Source of the DNA: Sarcina sp034439435
GTDB lineage: Bacteria > Bacillota > Clostridia > Clostridiales > Clostridiaceae
Direction: 5' to 3'
Assembly: GCF_034439435.1 (NCBI RefSeq)
Contig: NZ_JAPCKJ010000003.1
Span: 124,001 to 188,000, forward strand
Length of the DNA stretch: 64,000 nucleotides
Part shown: positions 55,195-63,988 of the stretch, in pieces
Layout: each line of letters begins with the position of its first letter
Numbering within the stretch: the stretch's first letter is position 1
Position numbers and translations under genes: made by a program
Notes under the pieces: model-generated
What the model was told of the DNA's origin: nothing
Database searches by the model: none
Seen by the model: only the letters and a program-made list of their open reading frames with translations

Positions 55195-57008
55195 TATGCT
55201 AAAGCCTCACTTTCTTCTTTATAATATTGAGACTGTATGTTAAACATCTCACTGTACTTTCCATTTTCACTTAAAAGTTCATCATGTGTTCCATATTCAA
55301 CAACCTCTCCATTTTCAAAGAAGGCTATAACATCACAAAATTTTGTACTTGCTAACCTATGTGATATATAAATTGCTGTTTTCTCTCCTATTAACTCATC
55401 AAAACCCTTATAGATATTATATTCTGCTACAGCATCTAAGGCTGATGTTGGTTCGTCCAAAATTACTATTTTCCCATTCTTATATAAAGCTCTTGCTAAG
55501 GCTAACTTTTGATTTTCTCCTCCTGATAGTTCTACTCCCTCTTCATCTAATATTTTTAAAAGAGAAGTATCTATGCCTTTTTCAAGTGAATCTATCTTTT
55601 CTTTAACTCCAGCTTTATCTATGCATTTTAAAACCTTATTCCTATCTGTATCTTTTGCCTCTTTTAAAGATACGTTCTCTGAAACACTAAATGCAAATGT
55701 CTTGATTTCTTGAAATACTACAGATAAAATCTTAAAATATTCTTCCTTTGAAAAATTCTTTATATTAACTCCATTTATTAATATTTCCCCGCTTGTGGGC
55801 TCATAAAGTCTACATAAAAGCTTAACAAAAGTCGTTTTTCCTGCTCCATTAATTCCAACAATAGCAAGTCTTTGTCCTTTTTTAATTTTTAGAGAAAGAT
55901 TCTTATAAATATATCTCTCTGTTCTTGGGTACTTAAATGCTACGTTTTTAAATTCTATCTCATAAGAATCATCTTTTGGAACCTCTATTGGATTTTCTAC
56001 TTCAGCACTATCCTTCATCTCTAGAAATTCTCTCATATCATCTAAATACATGCTCTGAGCCTTGATATTAGCAAAATCCTCTAATATACCTTTCATCCAA
56101 TCTCCAAAGCCACTTATTGTTGAAAAATACATTGTAAAATCTCCAATAGTCATAGCAGCAAATAATACCTTATATATTAAATAACCATAAACAACAGATT
56201 CCCTTACTACAATAAGCCCAACATCTGCTAACTTAGCTTTTATTTCTTTTTTTCTTAAAGCTTTAGAAATATCTAATCTCGCACCTCTAAATTTTTTAAA
56301 CTTTTTAACTAAAAGATTTTTCAAATTATATATTCTTATATCTTTTCCATATGAGAAATCATACATAGTATCAAAGGCATAAAAACTTCTTCTATCCTTA
56401 TCTGCCACATCATCTTTTAGACTATACTCATATTTCTTAACATTTAATGTTAAATAATAACTTATTAAAACGTTTAACATTAAAAATAATAAAATCCATG
56501 GGCTTAAGAAGAATAATATTGAAATGTATCCAATAAAAGCAGTAAGTTTACCACAAAGCCCTAACAATAAATGATATATTCCCTCTACCCCAGTATTATT
56601 GTTACTAACCGCATTATATACACTTTTTATTTTATTTAATACCTCTGGATCTTCAGTATTTTTAAAATCCATTCTCATTACTTTTTCACTTATCCTTGAG
56701 ACATAATCCATCCTAAGCTTAACAACTCTTGGATAATATGCATTTCCAAGCCATGTAACAATAAAATTAGCTATTGATGATAGAACAAAAAAACTAGCTA
56801 AAATTATTAAGATAACTTCTATTCTCTGCTGACCCATAAGTTCATCAATCAAAAATTTAGGTAAAAATATACCTAAAAAAGTAACTGCTGGCGCTAGAAT
56901 AGTGTAAATAGCACATTGTAAAAATACTATTTTATCCTGTTGCCAAGCATATTGCAAGACATACTTTAAATTACTCATAAGAGTACCCTTCTTCTTATGA
57001 CCACTCAT
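55194..57008 (-). CDS. ABC exporter half-transporter (first of pair)
   Basis: Fused half-transporter of 604 residues, partner of the following gene. Six spans (about 25-330), then Walker A VGINGAGKTTFVKLL, Q-loop VVFQEIKTFAFS, signature LSGGENQKLALARALY, Walker B IVILDEPTSALDAVAE and YISHRLAS. The signature carries SGGEN rather than SGGQ, a mild deviation compatible with activity. GGAGGGTGAG is 5-6 bases before ATG. It is the first gene of a two-gene operon; the YhbD-like gene lies 130 bases upstream on the same strand and could be in the same transcript. Confidence 0.92.
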   Translation of the reverse strand: MSGHKKKGTLMSNLKYVLQYAWQQDKIVFLQCAIYTILAPAVTFLGIFLPKFLIDELMGQQRIEVILIILASFFVLSSIANFIVTWLGNAYYPRVVKLRMDYVSRISEKVMRMDFKNTEDPEVLNKIKSVYNAVSNNNTGVEGIYHLLLGLCGKLTAFIGYISILFFLSPWILLFLMLNVLISYYLTLNVKKYEYSLKDDVADKDRRSFYAFDTMYDFSYGKDIRIYNLKNLLVKKFKKFRGARLDISKALRKKEIKAKLADVGLIVVRESVVYGYLIYKVLFAAMTIGDFTMYFSTISGFGDWMKGILEDFANIKAQSMYLDDMREFLEMKDSAEVENPIEVPKDDSYEIEFKNVAFKYPRTERYIYKNLSLKIKKGQRLAIVGINGAGKTTFVKLLCRLYEPTSGEILINGVNIKNFSKEEYFKILSVVFQEIKTFAFSVSENVSLKEAKDTDRNKVLKCIDKAGVKEKIDSLEKGIDTSLLKILDEEGVELSGGENQKLALARALYKNGKIVILDEPTSALDAVAEYNIYKGFDELIGEKTAIYISHRLASTKFCDVIAFFENGEVVEYGTHDELLSENGKYSEMFNIQSQYYKEESEALA

Positions 57009-57139
57009 AAATTCTCACCCTCCAAATACCTTTTTATTCCAAATACTCTATATATATTTTATCATTCTTTCTTGATTTTTCTGTAAAATACTATGGTTTA
57101 TTAAATTTTTTAACTTTATCTAGAATTTTTACAATAAAT

Positions 57140-57766
57140 TTAATTAATCAAACTATACTTTTTAACCATATCCTTTACTCTATCTAAATTTATTTTTTGT
57201 ATTACCACAGCTATTTCATCTAGGTTTATCTCTTTGCCCTCATTGACTAAATAATAAAAACACACCCCTAACTTTCTTTTTATTATTAAAGTCATTTCAT
57301 CTTCAATTCTTCCATACTCCCTTTTTAGGGCAAGAACAATATTTTTTGCTTCATCTCCATTAATAAGACCACTCAATATTAAGTCCTTATATATTAATAA
57401 AGTAAACAAAGTAACTTCATTATAATTTTCTTCTCTTCCTGCAAAAGCATCAAACATGTTTAAAATTGTCTCTGAAACAATGTTACGTTCCACTATATAC
57501 TCTCGTCTTAGGTAAATATTTTTGATCTCATTAGAGAACTTCTCTGCCAATTCATCTAGAGAGGCATCATCTTTAAGTTCTATTATGGTATTTACTCTTT
57601 CTATGATCTTCTCCTTTGGGAAAAATGTCTCTTGTCCAGTAGAAACACTCTTTTTTATAAACCATTCCTCTGGAATTAGATTTTTTCTCTTCCATCTATA
57701 TAACTGTCCATATGATATTCCCATTAAAGCTAATAAATCTTTTTTTGAAATTAATTCTTCATGCAT
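57140..57766 (-). CDS. YhbD-like (DUF4004) MerR-type regulator
   Basis: A 208-residue protein with an N-terminal MerR-like winged helix (SKKDLLALMGISYGQLYRWK then RKNLIPEEWF, residues 7-37) and a helical C-terminal domain (about 90-205). This is the layout of Bacillus subtilis YhbD. It overlaps the preceding yhbE-like gene by 16 bases, so it is translationally linked and likely regulates its own operon. AGGTGA lies 7 bases before ATG. The twin 15-base repeats upstream of the operon are candidate targets; that is inference. Confidence 0.85.
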   Translation of the reverse strand: MHEELISKKDLLALMGISYGQLYRWKRKNLIPEEWFIKKSVSTGQETFFPKEKIIERVNTIIELKDDASLDELAEKFSNEIKNIYLRREYIVERNIVSETILNMFDAFAGREENYNEVTLFTLLIYKDLILSGLINGDEAKNIVLALKREYGRIEDEMTLIIKRKLGVCFYYLVNEGKEINLDEIAVVIQKINLDRVKDMVKKYSLIN

Positions 57767-58491
57767 ACCTTATCACCTACTGTGCTTTTTTCATCTGTTA
57801 TTTTTAATTCACCAGTATATTCTACTTTCTCTATTTCACATCCCTTTCCTATAGTAATATCATCTCCTCTAAGAATTTTACATTTTGTGTTTTCTAAGGA
57901 TATTTTATCTCCTTCAATAATATCACATGTTAAGAATCCATCTGAATTAATAGAAAATTTAAAAAACATAAATTTTTTCCTATATTCAGCTTTTACTGTA
58001 ATTTCTTCTCCTCCAATTTCTTTTATATATGACTCTCCCTCTGGAAGTATTGTTATTTTATCAGCTGCCAAAAGATTTTCCATATATATATTTCCAATAC
58101 TATAAAAATCTTCTCCCTCACATTCCCCATCAATTTTGCATCCACCTCTTATTATCATCTTTTCAAAGTTTACATTACCACGAATTGAACATCCTCCATT
58201 TAAAACTATCTCTTTCCCCTTTAAATCTTGCTTAAATATTCCTGATCCGTTTACTTTTAATGTTTCTGTTGATGTTACATTTCCATCGCATACCACACTA
58301 CCTGAACACTTAATTTCTTTTGTAATTATATCTCCTTTAACATCTGTGCTTCCACTTGTTTTCACTGCATTAGCCTTTATATTTCCCAAAATTTGACCAG
58401 AGCCTGATACCTTAACATTGTTATATTCTCCTGGTGAAATTGTTCCTGAACCTGCTATTTTAACATCATATAAGTTTTCTTTATTTTCCAT
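57751..58491 (-). CDS. YhbE-like polymer-forming (bactofilin-type) protein
   Basis: A 246-residue protein made of short beta-helix-like repeats: GSGTISPGEYNNVKVSGSGQ, ILGNIKANAVKTSGSTDV, KGDIITKEIKCSGSVVCD and onward, with small residues every turn. It matches the polymer-forming cytoskeletal (DUF583/bactofilin-like) group and the YhbE protein of B. subtilis. A second half (about 150-245) has a different strand pattern ending GKGCEIEKVEYTGELKI. There is no signal peptide. It is the middle gene of a three-gene operon with a close paralogue upstream and the YhbD-like regulator downstream. Confidence 0.85.
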   Translation of the reverse strand: MENKENLYDVKIAGSGTISPGEYNNVKVSGSGQILGNIKANAVKTSGSTDVKGDIITKEIKCSGSVVCDGNVTSTETLKVNGSGIFKQDLKGKEIVLNGGCSIRGNVNFEKMIIRGGCKIDGECEGEDFYSIGNIYMENLLAADKITILPEGESYIKEIGGEEITVKAEYRKKFMFFKFSINSDGFLTCDIIEGDKISLENTKCKILRGDDITIGKGCEIEKVEYTGELKITDEKSTVGDKVCMKN

Positions 58492-58552
58492 AAGACTACT
58501 ATCTCCTTTTATAAAAACTATTTATCTACTTACAAACTAATATTTCATTCAA

Positions 58553-59269
58553 CTAAATTAAAATTTTTTCTTTAACACAACTTCCCTCAGCTACACTCAA
58601 TTCTCCTGAGTATTCAATCTTCTCTATTTTGCAATTTCTACCTATAATTATATTATTTCCTCTAACAATCTTCGCAGTGGTATTTTCGATCTCTATATTA
58701 TCACCTTCTATAAGATTACAAACTAATTCATTTTTTTGTTTATAATTAAAAATAAAAATTTTAAAGAAATTTTCCTCTCCAGCTTTAATTTTTATATTTT
58801 CTCCACCTATTTCATTAACATTAGATCTACTTAATAGTTTTATATCAATTTCATCGGCAGATAATAATCCTTCAACATTTATTTTTCCTTCGCCATAAAT
58901 TTTTCTTCCTTCACAATCATTCTTGCATTTTAACCATCCTGAAAGCTCAATCAAATCAAAGTTTATTCCTTCTAAACATTTTAAAGCACCTGATATATTT
59001 ACTTTGTTTGCAGTAATATTTTTTAAGACTTTAAAACTTCCTGATGAGTTAATTGATTCAATAACTTTAGCCTCACCTAAAACTTTAAACATTCCAGAAA
59101 TGTCTATAGAGTTAGCTTCTATATTAGCTAAACTGTCTCCCTTTCCTGATACTCCAACATTGTTAGCTTTTATATCACCCAAAATTTTAACCATACCTGA
59201 TATGTTGATATTGTTATATTCACCTCCAGCAATTTTCCCCATTCCTGAAATATCTATATTATTAAGCAT
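58553..59269 (-). CDS. YhbF-like polymer-forming (bactofilin-type) protein
   Basis: Paralogue of the following gene, 238 residues, with the same repeat plan: ISGMGKIAGGEYNNINISGM, VKILGDIKANNVGVSGKG, and later LKCLEGINFDLIELSGW. The C-terminal half again ends IGRNCKIEKIEYSGELSVAE, matching its neighbour's ending. The repeats carry Met where the neighbour has Ser (SGM versus SGS), suggesting two distinct subunits of one polymer. The gene is first in the operon. Its 5' region holds two copies of a 15-base repeat. GAAGGGTGA precedes the ATG by 8-9 bases. Confidence 0.84.
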   Translation of the reverse strand: MLNNIDISGMGKIAGGEYNNINISGMVKILGDIKANNVGVSGKGDSLANIEANSIDISGMFKVLGEAKVIESINSSGSFKVLKNITANKVNISGALKCLEGINFDLIELSGWLKCKNDCEGRKIYGEGKINVEGLLSADEIDIKLLSRSNVNEIGGENIKIKAGEENFFKIFIFNYKQKNELVCNLIEGDNIEIENTTAKIVRGNNIIIGRNCKIEKIEYSGELSVAEGSCVKEKILI

Positions 59270-59294
59270 TGTTTCATCACCCTTCTTTCAATAT

Positions 59295-59383
59295 AACATT
59301 GTTACGTTATATATCAAAATAATAATAGTTTATACTAATTTAAAATTAGATTTAAAACTTACTAACGAAACATTGTTACGTTA
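59295..59383 (-). promoter_or_regulatory. Twin 15-base direct repeats upstream of the yhbFED operon
   Basis: AACATTGTTACGTTA occurs exactly at 59295-59309 and again at 59369-59383, start to start 74 bases. The first copy, with flanks, forms the dyad ATAAC-N8-GTTAT. They lie 26 and 100 bases before the yhbF start and are likely regulator sites, perhaps for the MerR-like YhbD protein of the same operon. Confidence 0.55.
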
Positions 59384-59549
59384 AACTTCAAAAAAATATA
59401 AACCTATTTATATTTTTAGTATATACTAAATACCATGTTTTGTAAACAAATTCTTTTAAATTTATTATTTTTATTTTCAGTCTATTTCTAAAAAATATTA
59501 AGTTACCTATGTCTATCACTTTATATTTTAAACATGTTATATAAGAAAA

Positions 59550-59582
59550 TATGAAGTTATAGTTATTAACTATAACTTCATA
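59550..59582 (-). terminator. Terminator after the CAP-domain protein gene
   Basis: Perfect 15-base stem TATGAAGTTATAGTT / AACTATAACTTCATA with a 3-base loop, about 25 bases past the stop. Confidence 0.78.
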
Positions 59583-59606
59583 TTAAAAACTGCCTGAAAA
59601 GCTCTA

Positions 59607-60776
59607 TTATTTCATGAACTCTTGTGTAGCATAGTATGTATCTCCAACTTTATAAACTCCAACTCCCATAGAAGTAAAGTTTGAAGATAATATGTTAGCT
59701 CTGTGACCTGATGAATTCATCCAGTTTGTCATAAACTGATTAGCTATGTTCGCGTCACCTGAGTATCCACTTAAATATGCTATATTTTCTCCCCATGAAT
59801 TATAAGAAACTCCATCAGCTTTCATTTTAGCTGTTATTAATTGTCCATTTGGATCTTCATGAGAAAAATACTTTTTAACTCCCATATCTTCTGACTTAAT
59901 TCTTGCATATTTTTGCATTGTATTATTATAGCTTAAAGGCGCTACCCCTGCTTTAGCTCTTTCCTCATTAACTTTGTTGAATATCATTTGTTCAATTTGA
60001 GCTATATAAGCACTATCGTTACTTGGTTGCTCTGCTGGTTTTTCTGCTGGTTTGTCAGCTGGCTTATTTTCAGGTTTATCTGCAGGTTTGTTAACTGGTT
60101 TATCTGCAGGTTTTTCTACTGGCTTATCAACAGGTTTATTTTCTGGTTTTTCTGTTGGATTGTTAACAATAGGATTCTCAGCAGGCTTGTCATTAGTTGG
60201 TTTTTCTGCTGGTGCTTCAACTGAATCATTTTTATTTGAGTTACCAGTTTCTGAACAACTATTTCCTTTATTTAAAGTCCCATTATTAAAACATGGAATT
60301 TTAAATCCAAAAATTGAAAATCCATTATCATTTATTTCTTTACTATTGTCACAATTTTGATCCTTGCAATTTATTCCTTTGTCATTGGCACAATCATTAT
60401 TATTTTCACAAGCTTGATCATTAGCTCCATTACATGCTGCATTTCCTTCATCACATTGTGAAGAATTATTTATGTTATTATTTTTTTCAGCATTAGCTTG
60501 TCCTTCTTCTTTATTAGCTTGTCCTTGATCTTTACAGAATGTTTTAGCTACAGATTCACATACTTTTGTAAAAGGATTGCTACTCTCAGTAGTTGCCTTA
60601 GTATTTTCAACAGAAGCTTGTCCATCTTCTGCTTTCTTGTTAGTCTCAGTTAAAACATTATTACTAGCTTCTAAGCTTTTAGGATTTGTTGTACTTATAG
60701 TATTAGCATATGCCATTCCAGCACTACCAGCAACTACTCCTAAAGATACTATTACAGAAATTATTTTTTTATTCAT
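59607..60776 (-). CDS. Secreted CAP-domain (SCP/PR1, YkwD-like) protein
   Basis: Exported protein of 389 residues. Signal peptide MNKKIISVIVSLGVVAGSAG with cleavage after AYA; then a Ser/Asn/Glu-rich region, a cysteine-rich stretch (about 105-175, with CDEGNAACNGANDQACENNN and CKDQNCDNS), a Lys-Pro repeat stalk (about 190-255, units such as EKPADKPVNKPADKPENKPA), and a C-terminal CAP domain (about 260-389). CAP marks: YFSHEDPNGQ, SWGENIAYLSG and WMNSSGHRANIL. There is no wall-anchor motif. The Lys-Pro stalk suggests passage through or association with the wall. GGGGGG is 7 bases before the ATG at 60776; a TTG fifteen bases earlier overlaps it. Confidence 0.92.
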   Translation of the reverse strand: MNKKIISVIVSLGVVAGSAGMAYANTISTTNPKSLEASNNVLTETNKKAEDGQASVENTKATTESSNPFTKVCESVAKTFCKDQGQANKEEGQANAEKNNNINNSSQCDEGNAACNGANDQACENNNDCANDKGINCKDQNCDNSKEINDNGFSIFGFKIPCFNNGTLNKGNSCSETGNSNKNDSVEAPAEKPTNDKPAENPIVNNPTEKPENKPVDKPVEKPADKPVNKPADKPENKPADKPAEKPAEQPSNDSAYIAQIEQMIFNKVNEERAKAGVAPLSYNNTMQKYARIKSEDMGVKKYFSHEDPNGQLITAKMKADGVSYNSWGENIAYLSGYSGDANIANQFMTNWMNSSGHRANILSSNFTSMGVGVYKVGDTYYATQEFMK

Positions 60777-61305
60777 ATTTTTTCCCCCCAATTATCTTTT
60801 GTTTTTCCTAAGAAAGCTAACCATAATTCTTATAAAGCTTCATATGTAGAGACAATATTATTGAAAGCTTTAATTATATATTAAGTAAAATATAATTTAA
60901 GAATTATTTAGCTATTAAATAAAAAAGTGTTACATCTTAACTACTCATATGTATAAGTCATTTTGGCTCTTACATTTTTCTGTAAACTTAAGATTAACAC
61001 TTCTTCTCTAACTTAGGAATCAATTGATATCAAAGTCTTTTATCTAGACTTTAACTGAATTATATATGACTATTAAGCTAATATCCACTTTTTCACCTAT
61101 GTTTTACCAATATTGTTTTTGGGTATACAGTAAAAATGATTCTATACTATTAAATTATTCATATTAATCCTATTTTTATAGTATAAAGCATATAAAATCT
61201 CTATGATATTTTTTCATATATTAGCTAATAATATTATTGGATCCTCTTATTTCTTTTTTTGAAAAATTATATTTTCGACAGATGTCGTCCTTTCAAAGTT
61301 ACATA

Positions 61306-61407
61306 AAAAAGGGTTATATCATTATTAATTACATGAAATTATAGAAATCATAATAAGATACTCTATAATGACTTTTAAAATTAATATAATATAATATAAC
61401 CCTTTTT
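61306..61407 (-). terminator. Long palindromic hairpin downstream of GH2
   Basis: AAAAAGGGTTATAT (61306-61319) and ATATAACCCTTTTT (61394-61407) are exact reverse complements around about 75 bases containing further AT-rich pairing. A T-run follows on the minus strand. It can terminate GH2, or be a small MITE-like relic. The remaining gap (60777-61305) is AT-rich with only a short dyad CGACA-GA-TGTCG at 61275-61286 and an AAAGTC/GACTTT hairpin near 61040. Confidence 0.5.
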
Positions 61408-61504
61408 GCTTAAATATTTAATTATCCAATTTATAAGTTTTAAACTTTATATTAAAAGATTTATTAAATAAGCTCTTCTAAAGTACTTTAGAATAAATAC
61501 TACT

Positions 61505-63919
61505 TTACTTAACTTCTATAGTAACTTCTTCTTCAAAATACATACTCTTAACCTTTATTTTACAAAGTCCAACTTCTCCATGAGTTCTTACCCAAAAGGC
61601 TGTCGCTCCTCCAGAAATTCCAAATTTACTTGGGCCCATTATACTTAAAGGTCCTTCTATTTCAACCTCAATAAAATCATTATTTATGAAGAGAACCTCG
61701 CCTAAATTATCTAAAAGTTTAACAACAATCCTTGTAGCATCATAACTTGACTTATCTAAAGAAAGTTCTAAGTCATCTGGTGTAATTTGAAGCTTGTTCA
61801 TACTTCTTAACTCACCAATTTCCTTTGAAGCAACCTCTTGATCATTTATGAAACCTTTTATAGTTAAAGCATTTTCTTTATCACCCCAGCCTCCAGCTAA
61901 TTTATAAACTAAAGACATTATCTTAAATACTGGTACATTAACTTTTTCACTGAATTCTTCTATATATTTATAGTCCTCTTCAGCTAAATTTGTTAAATTT
62001 GAATTTTTTAATTTATTTAATACAAACTCCTTGATTTCAACTTTTGCATCCTCACTAAGAGGTATTTCTAAATCCATAGCAAGAATGTGTGAAATCTCTA
62101 TTGGTGGATGTGGTAAATTAGGAAATTTCTCCTTATTGGGGTGATAAGTATCAATATATATTCCATCTTTAAATAGCTTTATATAATCACAGTTTGTAAG
62201 AACAGTAAATGGAAGTATTGCACCACCATCTCTTTCTCCTTTAGCACCTAAAGTAATAGGCTCTAAAACAACTCCATTTTCATTATCTTTTTGGCTAGCA
62301 TATGAATAAGCTGCATACTTAGGATTTCTAAACATATCAGAAACTCCATGATAACAAATCTTATCTCCTGATCCAAAGGAGCTATGTGTATTATAGTCAA
62401 AAGCACACCATCCTATTGCTCCGCTTATTTCATCTAATCCAAAAGACTTATTAATAACTCTTAAATGTCTATATGCATGTTCAACCTTCTTACTTTCTTG
62501 ATCAAAACTTTTAGTTGGATACATATGACCATTATACTCAGTTACTAAGTAAGGAACTTTTTCAGCTTGTCCTGTTACTTCACTTTGAGTTCTTAATACC
62601 TTTTCTCCACCACTGTGTATAAAATCATTCATAGTGTATACATCTTCTATGAAATCACTATTTTCTAGATATCTAACTCCTCCAGTTTGTCTAATAGGAT
62701 CTAAACTTTTTGCCATAGCATTAGTTTTCATATAAAAATCATGACTATCTTGAGACTCATTTATTCTAACTCCCCATAAAATTATAGAAGGTCTATTGTA
62801 GTCTCTTTTAATCATCTCTTCTACATTTTTAATTGATTCAGCTTGCCATGCCTCATCCCCTATGTGTTGCCATCCTGGTATTTCTTCAAAAACTAATAAT
62901 CCAATTTCATCACATTTTCTTAAAAAATGTACTGATTGTGGATAATGAGATGTTCTAACTATGTTAAGTCCTAATTCATCTTTTAGAATTTCAGCATCTT
63001 TTTCTTGAATCCTTTGAGGCATAGCATATCCTACATATGGATAAGACTGATGACGATTTAATCCTACAAGTTTTACTTTTCTTCCATTTAAATAAAAACC
63101 ATCTGGTCTAAACTCTGCTTCTCTAAATCCAAAGGTATCTTTATATTCATCTATAACTTCTGATCCTTTTAATAGTTTTACTCTTATTTCATAAAGTTTA
63201 GGATTTTCTATATCCCATAATTCAACCATATTTAATTCATCTATTTCTATATTTTTAACGCTTACCCCTTTTTCTATTGGCAAACTCATTTTTAAAACTT
63301 CTTCGAAAGTTTCATCACCAAACTCTACAACTATCTCTAAATCATTTCTGTCTTCTTCAAAGTTATTTATTTCTATATCAAGTTCTAATTTTTTCTCTTC
63401 CTTTAGACAATCATATGCTCTTGCATATAAGTTATTAATAAATGTAGGTTCAACTATTCTTAAGGAAACTTCTCTGTATATTCCTCCATAAGTTAAATAA
63501 TCAACAACATATCCATGGGGAGGTATATCAGGTCTTTCAGTTGAATCAACTACAACTTTTAATATATTATCCTCATTTATTCTTATGGCCTCTGTAATGT
63601 CTACTGAAAAGTTAGTGTAACCACCCTTATGTCCACCAACATGAATTCCATTTAGATAAACCTCTGCTGCTATCATAACCCCTTCAAAGTCTATAAATAC
63701 CTTTTTCCCTTTAACCCCTTCATCGAATCTTAATGTTTTAGCATAAGTAGAAATAAACTGATATGCTTTTTCATCAAAATAGTTATATGGTAACTCTATA
63801 TTCGTATGAGGTAAATCTACTCCTTCAAAACTACTAAAATCAAATTCATTTTTTAAATACTCCTTATTGTAATCCTTTGCATAAAACCATTGATTATTGA
63901 TATGAATTATTTCTCTCAT
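61505..63919 (-). CDS. GH2 family glycosidase, beta-galactosidase-like
   Basis: Leaderless GH2 enzyme of 804 residues. The N-terminal jelly-roll domain (FIDFEGVMIAAEVYLNGIHV followed by GGHKGGYTNFSVDITE), an Ig-like domain (about 170-275), and the barrel from about 280: GLNRHQSYPYVGYAM, RTSHYPQ, the acid/base Glu in LWGVRINESQDS and the nucleophile Glu in YLVTEYNGHMYP. A C-terminal extension (about 580-804) resembles the extra domains of GH2 enzymes with a DUF4982-like tail. The upstream ATG would add 24 residues, but GGAGGGG sits 6 bases before the ATG at 63919 (protein MREIIHINNQW). Beta-galactosidase is most likely; other beta-glycosidase activities are possible. Confidence 0.92.
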   Translation of the reverse strand: MREIIHINNQWFYAKDYNKEYLKNEFDFSSFEGVDLPHTNIELPYNYFDEKAYQFISTYAKTLRFDEGVKGKKVFIDFEGVMIAAEVYLNGIHVGGHKGGYTNFSVDITEAIRINEDNILKVVVDSTERPDIPPHGYVVDYLTYGGIYREVSLRIVEPTFINNLYARAYDCLKEEKKLELDIEINNFEEDRNDLEIVVEFGDETFEEVLKMSLPIEKGVSVKNIEIDELNMVELWDIENPKLYEIRVKLLKGSEVIDEYKDTFGFREAEFRPDGFYLNGRKVKLVGLNRHQSYPYVGYAMPQRIQEKDAEILKDELGLNIVRTSHYPQSVHFLRKCDEIGLLVFEEIPGWQHIGDEAWQAESIKNVEEMIKRDYNRPSIILWGVRINESQDSHDFYMKTNAMAKSLDPIRQTGGVRYLENSDFIEDVYTMNDFIHSGGEKVLRTQSEVTGQAEKVPYLVTEYNGHMYPTKSFDQESKKVEHAYRHLRVINKSFGLDEISGAIGWCAFDYNTHSSFGSGDKICYHGVSDMFRNPKYAAYSYASQKDNENGVVLEPITLGAKGERDGGAILPFTVLTNCDYIKLFKDGIYIDTYHPNKEKFPNLPHPPIEISHILAMDLEIPLSEDAKVEIKEFVLNKLKNSNLTNLAEEDYKYIEEFSEKVNVPVFKIMSLVYKLAGGWGDKENALTIKGFINDQEVASKEIGELRSMNKLQITPDDLELSLDKSSYDATRIVVKLLDNLGEVLFINNDFIEVEIEGPLSIMGPSKFGISGGATAFWVRTHGEVGLCKIKVKSMYFEEEVTIEVK

Positions 63920-63935
63920 AAATTCCCCTCCTAAT

Positions 63936-63988
63936 TTTACGATTAATTCTACGTAAATCCCAAGTAAATTATTACCATATATATTATA
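63936..63988 (-). promoter_or_regulatory. Putative GH2 promoter -10 and operator-like dyad
   Basis: On the minus strand TATAAT (63988-63983) is followed about 25 bases later by the dyad TTTACG-N10-CGTAAA (plus strand 63936-63957). The matching -35 would lie past the end of the window. The dyad sits between the expected start of transcription and the ribosome binding site, a usual place for a repressor site. Confidence 0.4.

Noticed and set aside
59988..60360. Plus-strand reading frames opposite the CAP-domain gene, rich in Gly/Ser/Leu or Trp/Phe
   Set aside because: They are shadows of the Lys-Pro codon repeats on the real strand.
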